Of a stretch of DNA of 37,234 nt, positions 30,501 through 37,234 are shown in pieces. Position 1 is the first letter of the stretch, and the number at the start of each line of letters is the position of its first letter. This stretch comes from Phallusia fumigata (lineage: Eukaryota > Chordata > Ascidiacea > Phlebobranchia > Ascidiidae). The DNA lies in NCBI GenBank assembly GCA_008931825.1, contig QXVZ01017012.1, positions 1 to 37,234 of the forward strand, in the 5' to 3' direction. The position numbers were made by a program, and so were the translations under genes. Under the pieces are notes generated by a model. It saw nothing but the letters and a program-made list of their open reading frames with translations. It searched no databases and was not told where the DNA came from.

Positions 30501-33500
30501 CTCAAACATATCCGCACTGCCACCCTGACTTGTGGCAGCTGTGGGTGTATGAATATGTTCTGGGTTGATATATTGTTTTATGTAGAGGCCTATATTACCT
30601 CAACCCCAATTTTTTTGCTTTGTAGTATCAATGCTGTTTTTCGCTTTGAAGTTGTAATCAAGCTTAATGTGTCACCACCAAATATAAACATAGATACTAC
30701 ATAGAAAGAATGTGGTGTCTATGAAATAAATCATCATGTCATTATATCAGTGGCACCTTACCCGTTCAGTAACATGCAGTCAGTGACTGTTTGTCTCTAA
30801 ATTACTAAGATTTACCTTTTCAGTCAATTTATCAAAGTTTATTTATGTTTTTAAAATAAAGAAGTTTTTTGCAGTCTAGTATATTTTGCTTTACGATGAT
30901 TGCCGAGTGTCACTGTCATGTTTATTCATGACGTTTTCATGTTCAAATATTGGCACTTTGTGTCAAGACCCAGTGTGTTGGGTCAATTAATTTTGGAACT
31001 TTTGGTTTGACAAAAAATCCCATATTACTAAATTGTTGACTATAGGCCACTTACATTGTGAATCTAAAAAGCTGGCATTATAACATGTTTGGCAGTGAAT
31101 CCATTTGGTAGTATTGGTGCAAAACCAATTTAGTTTTTAGTTTGTAGAGTAAAGACGTATAAGGTTGCTGCAGTTGACGATGCTTTACTGCCGCTATATC
31201 TTTAACGAAACAGCTCCTTGATGGGCCCACCGGCAGTGATGTAACTCAATTCCCAATTCCATCGATACGAAGGTCATACGCTGCAGGCGAGATTGAATTA
31301 CCACTAACTGCTCAAACGCGCACAATAATATTTGTGGATTAATTTTGAAAGGTATTCGAATACGTGATCAACTATAACCAAACGGCTATAGCTGGCTGCA
31401 TTTGACGGCAGCCACTTACAAATTCTATATTTGAGCTTCGCACAATGATATCATAGTGTAAATTACCGTGTGACGGTATTTGTCCAAGTCTAAGAGTCAA
31501 CACTGGCACAAGTTGCATCAAGGAAGCTGGTTGTGCAGATTCGACAGTTTACCAACTCTGGCTACAGTCCAAGGTCGTTATTTGACAGAGAAAGTCACAT
31601 GCTGAACTTCGCAATCTGCCTGTCCACAGCACTAACGATTGAACGCTCTAAAGCACGATCTTTTTAAATGTCATGTCACCACATGAGCTGACTTCAGTGA
31701 GAGCTGAGGTGGAAATAAGGTCGGGGTCGGCATGGGGTCGGTTTTGCTAGAAAATGTATTTCATAAAACGCAAATGAAAGAAGCGTAAAACAGAAAAGGG
31801 GGTGGCGTACAGCGCTAGTCAGGATGCAAGCAAAGTGGCTTAAAAGCGAGAGGAAAATGGAACAGTAGAAAAAGTGCGACGAGTGAGTATCAAGGAGACA
31901 GCTTAAGCAGTACCACGTGACCAAGGATAGCGAATCACAACGCCGCATGGGCCGCGGCAAATCAAACAAAATCGCCAAGAAAAAGTGGGTGTTCCCAAAG
32001 ATGTCAACATGCTTGGTACATATGAAAGATGCAAACGAGGGTACGACATTTAACAGCGACAGAAATATCATAAAACACTTCTTGCAAGCAGTGATATTTT
32101 ACAAAACGTCCCGGTTATTTTCCCTATTTAACGGACAATGCTCAGTCGAAAAACGTGTAACGACCCTAAAAACTTGTCACAAACGACGTGTGACTGGCGG
32201 TGTAGGAGACAGCACATAAACTTCACAGCGACAATACGTCGTTTCCAATGTCCACTGTGAATACAGACATCCAGTGAAATCTGCAGCAAGTAATGCGGTT
32301 GTAAAAGGCTGTTTATGGGAAAACAACTAAATGTCGACACAGAACTCCCTGTGTAGTGAAGATCGACCACAAATGCGTGTAGAGATGCAATTAGTAACTA
32401 CAAGCGGATTACACGCTCCGAACAGTGCAAATATCTGCGTAAATAGCGCATTTACCATCAAATTGATCATCGGGGTACGCAAGAACACCGTGCATTGCAA
32501 CCGCATTTGTCGCCCGAAACTTTGCTTTCGCTTTGATAATGGTGGCAGGGTGATGACGTCAGCGCCCGATAATGACTCGAGTCAGCGCGTGTTTCACGAA
32601 TCCGGCGAATTCAGTGAAAAAACAGAGGAAGTCCGCATGTAAATTGCAATCGATGCAGTAGTGGCATACGCGCAATTTGCAACGCGTACCAAACCACACT
32701 GCAGATTACTGTGTGACGACTGAGATATGTTTGTGATGATGACGCCTCGCAGCCGTTTTTACGCAACCATTTAACTGGGCCGTGTTTATGCTTCTTTTAC
32801 TTTACTCAGATAGTAGCCACCGTACTGAAACCACTTCGTTTTGTATAGTGCGCCTTTTTTATGGTTTTTTACCATTTTTTGAGTTCAAAATAGGTAAAAC
32901 ATAGGCGAGGACAACTTAAAATACATAGATGGCAATTACTGCGTCAAAATCCTTGCCTAACACAGGTGTTGGTGATTCGGGCCAAAGATACAAAGCGAAA
33001 AATTCGACAACGTTTCAAACTATAACAGCCTTTTTTCTACCACGACGTTTAATCATAGCGGTCACTATACGATGACCCTCGGGTTTTGTGCAACTTGAAA
33101 GACGTGCGCGGCAAATTGAAACATCGCACTAGCAATCGACTTCCTGTGGATTGGAGTGCTTTGCATTTTAACGAGCCCTTGCGATTTCGAAGCCAAATCG
33201 ATGGCCTTTCACGGCGCGTGCCGTCCCTGCACAATTACTGCACCGCCGCCCGTCTCACGTCTGCAAGTGACGAGCGCGCGCGCAGAGCGGGTTGTTAACC
33301 CACGGTAAAGGTTAGCGTGTGAGCGTTACACGTGAACACAGTAGAGACTCGGTCGAAACCTGGTACCAACGACAATGCGGTTTTCGTACTAATGCCGCCC
33401 GGGAGTTGTGAGTTGCGAGAGGCATGCCCGAGTGCCGGGAGTTGCTTAACGATTTATTTACGTCGTTGCTGGGGGGAAGCGAGCTACAAACGAGGTTCTG

Positions 33501-34001
33501 AATCATCCCGAGTTTACTGCTGAGGCAAACGACTGAATTAGACGTTCATTTTCGCGTAGTGCTTCGCCATGTTAAGGCGGTCGGCGCTGACTAGCTAAAA
33601 CAACACGCCGACGGCAACAACCAGGCGCACCAATTGCCGGATTGGGATTGAAGACGTCTTGTTGAGCCGAAATCGAAACACGATAGCGCCGCCCCAGTTA
33701 TTCAACACGGCGGCGCAGTTTGGTTCCAGACACTCCACCACGCACCGCTCGCAAACAAAGGATCCTTATCACGTGACCAAACCGCTCAGGTCGTTATGGA
33801 GAAACTCAGCCACTCCTTGCGCCTTTCGCTTCACTCGGCCGAGCGGAAATAAAGGGTCCAGAGCGTTCCATAAACCAAAGACATCCGCAGTGGCGGGTTG
33901 ACAAGTTTTGCTTTATCGAATACCCTGATGTTTGCATGTCGGGTTCATGAAAGTCGACAAGCTGGAGTCATAACACAGTTACCTCGCTGGGTTGCGAGGG
34001 G
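30501..34001. other. Gene-poor intergenic region
   Basis: I find no exon I can support in 3.5 kb. Open frames such as 31694-32071 (minus), 31917-32219 and 32331-32642 (plus) lack recognisable domains and splice-consistent neighbours. 33050-33900 is GC- and CpG-richer with frames open on both strands, but equally unrecognised. The right end should include the 3' UTR of the RING gene. Confidence 0.4.
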
Positions 34002-35126
34002 TTAAACCTGACTGGGAAATAGACCGGCTGGCGTCCCCATGGTAGCAGGGATGGTAAATGATGTGGCGGATGTGCCTGCGTTGCTTGGCTGTCTGTGGTA
34101 CCGCACTGGTATGTGTGACATGCACATTGGACAGGTTGGTCGTAGATCGAGCCATTTTGATAAACATCTAAAGAAAGTAGAAGAATACAATGTAACAGGT
34201 GCTATAAAAAACGCAGACAAAATATGTACCAAACCTACTTTTTATGAAATACGTGATGACAGGCACAAATCGCAAGGACATCTTTGTTTTTGAAGTCTTC
34301 CAAGCAAACAGGACACGTCTGTTCATAGAGTAAACATTGGTAAAATAGGTCACATATCATCATGGCAATAACAAAAAAATGCACCTACCTCATTTTTGGT
34401 ATCCTGAAGTGCATTGTCCTTGTTTTTGTTCAAAACGACCTTAAAAACACATTCTTATTACTCACACTTTAAGAAAACAAAACATAGAAATGGAATTCAA
34501 GATCACAAATTTGTGCACAAAATAAACTAACACATTTTTACCTTTTTGTAGCCTTTATCCTTTGCTCGATGTCGTCTTAATCTAAACAAATAAAATGAAG
34601 TAGAGATTTACATCAATCAGAGTTATAAGATTGTCCAGTACAACAAAATCACACTAAAATTGGTTCCCCTTATTCTGCTAATGGACATACCAATGGCAAC
34701 AATACTGTCAGAAACGGTAATGAACACAGATATTTTACAAACAAAACATCACATCACTGATCTAGTTGTTAAATATTTTAACACACACCTGGCAAGATAA
34801 CAACAAAAGGCAAAGCTGAGTGCAAGAATGAATGTACCAACAGCAACCATAGGCAAGGCCATTTTAAATGGAAGAGAGTTAAAAGGGCGGTCATCGGTTT
34901 CATTGTTTTCGCCATCCTACAAAAACAGTAAATTTTTTGCTTTGTTGCACCCAACAGCAAGGAAGTAACACTGAAACGGTGGATGTTTACACTAAATTTA
35001 TCATATATCAAGCATGTCATGACTAAAGGTAAAGGTGCATTAATTGACTCTTATCATAAACACTGCGCTGATAGATATAACAACTAAACACATCTAAACA
35101 CAAAAACACTACACTAAACTCACCAT
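34002..35126 (-). CDS. RNF122: RNF24/RNF122-type transmembrane RING-H2 E3 ubiquitin ligase
   Basis: Six coding exons: 35126-35124 (only the ATG), 34916-34789, 34581-34542, 34439-34389, 34318-34239, 34167-34002; 468 nt, 155 residues, the same length as human RNF122. A short acidic N-terminus is followed by one membrane span at about 20-42 (ending FCCYLARLR, as in RNF24 FCCYLIRLR), a basic linker with KKVVLNK, then a complete RING-H2 domain with ligands C76, C79, C94, H96, H99, C102, C113 and C116 and the E2-contacting CPVCLEDF and KWL motifs. RNF24 and RNF122 sit in endosomal, Golgi or ER membranes; RNF24 binds TRPC channels. Homology to both is close, so the vertebrate symbol is approximate: the gene is probably their single pre-duplication counterpart. 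Plus-strand frame 34039-34293 is its antisense shadow. Confidence 0.92.
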
Positions 35127-36031
35127 TTTAAGGGCGGGAAGATATATCTTGACTTATTATTGATTTCTGGCCAGTTATAATGAATAGTGCGAATGTATTT
35201 CCTGCAACAGACACTTACATGCAAAAAGATGTAACAACGAGAAATGTAACAACCCTAAACCATGTTATCATGTAAAGCCTGTAAAAGATTTAACATTTGA
35301 ATAAAGTGTTTGATTAGTTATCCAATTAATCCACACTCTCTACAGCTAAAGTCAAAACAAATACATAAAGTTTCTGCAGCAGATTTAAAACAAACAATAA
35401 TAATTACAATCATAGGCTTAAAAGAAAGACAAGTAGATTGGCCATCTGTTGCATTGTAAAACCACAAAGCTATTCCAATCAATATCTCAGGTCAAAATAC
35501 AATACTTAAGACCAGGCCTATTCTTTGGGTTACAGGTGCTGTTTTGTAAATAGAAACCAAAGCGTACTGCTACATACTTTGCAAAACTAACTCAATATTT
35601 ACCTTCATGGTACTGAGTAACTTAACCACACCTTTTTATTTAAAGCGGTGATTTCATAAAGCCTGGAACACACAAGCAAAAGTGGGGAAGTTTACTTGGG
35701 CATAGCTGTAGTACAAAAAGTTTTGTGACACACACTAAATTATTAAATTTGTGTGAAAAAAAATATTACAAGAAAAATTTTACCTTTATTCTTTTTCAAA
35801 ATTTGGTAGTTAGAAATGATAGTTGTTAAATGGTATGTACTACATTATACTAAAAGTAACATAAAAAACAACAAAATAGACGTCAGTAAAGTTGTCTTAT
35901 AATTTATTCGATAATCAATAACCATTTTAAAGGTAAGAGCATGGAAAAAAACTATGCAAACATTTATTATCCACTTAGTGTTAAATGTAAACGGGCAGGC
36001 TACCATCTATCATAGTACATACACAAACAAC
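35127..36031 (-). other. Upstream region of the RING gene
   Basis: AT-rich, without recognisable coding exons. Possible non-coding 5' exons lie here (for example a donor-like AAG|gtaaat near 35602). Promoter not identified. Confidence 0.35.
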
Positions 36032-36286
36032 AACACTGTTATTTAACTAAAAATATTGTTGCTGTGTTTGCTTTTTTATTTTTCCTTTATAATATCTTTT
36101 GTTTCTTTACTTGCTAGGAAATTTGTAAGTAACAACAATGATCTATCGACATACCTCAAACAGACTTGCGTCAATTAACGACCAAATATAAATTCACAAC
36201 CTTCATGCTCTTCTGTCCTTTGTTTCAAAATTTTCGGTAGGTTGTTGTTAACATGCGAGACTGAAAAGACACTATAACATGCTACC
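36032..36286. repeat. Contig-overlap duplicate upstream of the RING gene (copy 1)
   Basis: About 255 bases recur at 36288-36536 across the 'n' at 36287, with a handful of differences near the end. Non-coding. Confidence 0.85.
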
Positions 36287-36938
36287 NAACACTGTTATTT
36301 AACTAAAAATATTGTTGCTGTGTTTGCTTTTTTATTTTTCCTTTATAATATCTTTTGTTTCTTTACTTGCTAGGAAATTTGTAAGTACAACAATGATCTA
36401 TCGACATACCTCAAACAGACTTGCGTCAATTAACGACCAAATATAAATTCACAACGTCCATGCTCTTCTGTCCTTTGTTTCAAAATTTTCGGTAGGTTGT
36501 TGTTAACACGCCAGACTAAAGACACTTCAACATGCTACCTTATCTTTCTCGCAAACTTGCTGGCAATATTACGATGTAATCGAATTTTGCCTTAGCATAA
36601 AAAGTCGATTAACAGAACCAGCCTTTGTCGACTTCCTCCACGAGTGGAAAGTTTGCGATGTTTTTGTTTACCAACCTCCAATCGCCCAGCTGATGCAAGA
36701 AGAACAGCGGTTCGTTCATGCGTGACGGGAGGGGTCGACTGCATCAATATGACGTTTTATGTTCGCTGGGCAAATTGAAGCTTTAACTTTACCATTCATG
36801 TGCAGAAATTAACAAAACCTTTGCAGATACCCTGATGTTATCGTTGCCATCGTAGGAAAACGTCATAGGGTCTCGGAGGATTTTACATTTTAATTAGGTT
36901 TTCTGCCTCTTGGGGCATTTCGTCATCTGTTTCGAACC

Positions 36939-37103
36939 ATGGCGGATGCTTACACTAAGTTACAAATTGAAAACACAGTCAAAAAACACTTTCAAAGGAA
37001 CTTTTTATTAATGATTGAGAAACTTCCAGCAGCGAAGGCGAGACCGTCGTTGGACTTCCAATTTTTTTTATTTACGGGAAATGACAAAACAATGCCAACG
37101 TAG
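36939..37103 (+). CDS. Candidate first coding exon of an unidentified plus-strand gene
   Basis: ATG in strong context (AACCATGG) opens 54 codons, beginning MADAYTKLQIENTVKKHF, charged and helical-looking, to a TAG at 37101. A donor-like AAC|gtaggt lies just before the stop at 37099/37100, so the frame may splice onward beyond the window. I do not recognise the protein. CATGGCGGATG also resembles a YY1 site, so this could instead be promoter sequence shared with the minus-strand RING gene. Confidence 0.35.
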   Translation: MADAYTKLQIENTVKKHFQRNFLLMIEKLPAAKARPSLDFQFFLFTGNDKTMPT

Positions 37104-37234
37104 GTCGTAAAAACCCACCAGTTATTTGACGGAATGGCCGGCGGCGGAACTCGACTAGTGGCTCACACGTTGGCCAGAATCATCTCGAACTAACAAAATC
37201 AAGTCAACGCAATCGGATCGCTAATTTCAACTGA

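Noticed and set aside
31694..32219. Overlapping long frames on both strands
   Set aside because: Low-complexity Leu/Phe/Ser or Lys-rich translations without family resemblance or splice-consistent partners.
34039..34293. Plus-strand frame of 84 codons
   Set aside because: Antisense shadow of the RNF24/RNF122-type RING exons, which have all zinc ligands on the minus strand.
1..37234. tRNA, rRNA, CRISPR array, prophage or bacterial operon signals
   Set aside because: None recognised; the window is intron-containing eukaryotic DNA with no arrays of spaced repeats. The tRNA check was by eye only.

Overview
This is a eukaryotic, intron-rich, AT-leaning nuclear window. It most resembles an ascidian (Ciona-type) genome: introns are short and numerous, the conserved genes are chordate-like, and overlapping contig ends have been left unmerged on both sides of single 'n' bases, as expected from a very heterozygous animal such as Ciona savignyi. 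The species is an inference; the gene families are read directly from the sequence.

Layout, left to right. 1-2150: a minus-strand exon of a multi-membrane-span transporter (SLC49/FLVCR-like major facilitator family) sitting among inverted repeats. 2467-6240: non-coding sequence present twice because overlapping contigs were not merged. 7214-9038: a plus-strand two-exon calmodulin-like gene with four intact EF hands and a 20-30 residue N-terminal extension. 9039-12871: gene-poor sequence, again largely duplicated by contig overlap (9637-10889 = 10891-12144). 12872-24352: a 29-exon minus-strand KMT2E/MLL5-type chromatin gene (modelled 1586 residues) with an HCF-1-binding type DHNY motif, a PHD finger and a degenerate SET domain. 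Part of its 3' half is duplicated or triplicated by unmerged contigs. 26446-29466: a minus-strand selenophosphate synthetase gene. 34002-35126: a minus-strand RNF24/RNF122-type membrane RING-H2 E3 ligase of 155 residues. 36939-37103: a possible first exon of a plus-strand gene.

The most remarkable locus is the selenophosphate synthetase. Two mutually exclusive 5' coding segments, both ending in phase 1, can splice onto the same exon 3. The upstream one (29259-29466) has an in-frame TGA exactly at the active-site selenocysteine position, followed by a perfect 7-bp stem-loop. The downstream pair (29020-29092 plus 28812-28937) has glycine at that position. One gene would thus make both a Sec enzyme (SPS2 role: selenophosphate for selenoprotein synthesis) and a Gly paralogue-like form (SPS1 role, not selenophosphate synthesis). 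I could not recognise the SECIS element that the Sec form requires.

The three identified genes on the right (KMT2E, SPS, RNF) all read on the minus strand but are kilobases apart, so there is no sign of an operon. The genes share no pathway; the window looks like ordinary ascidian gene neighbourhood with one unusual gene. Every intron in the models obeys phase and, apart from one GC-AG intron, the GT-AG rule, which is the main support for the exon boundaries given.
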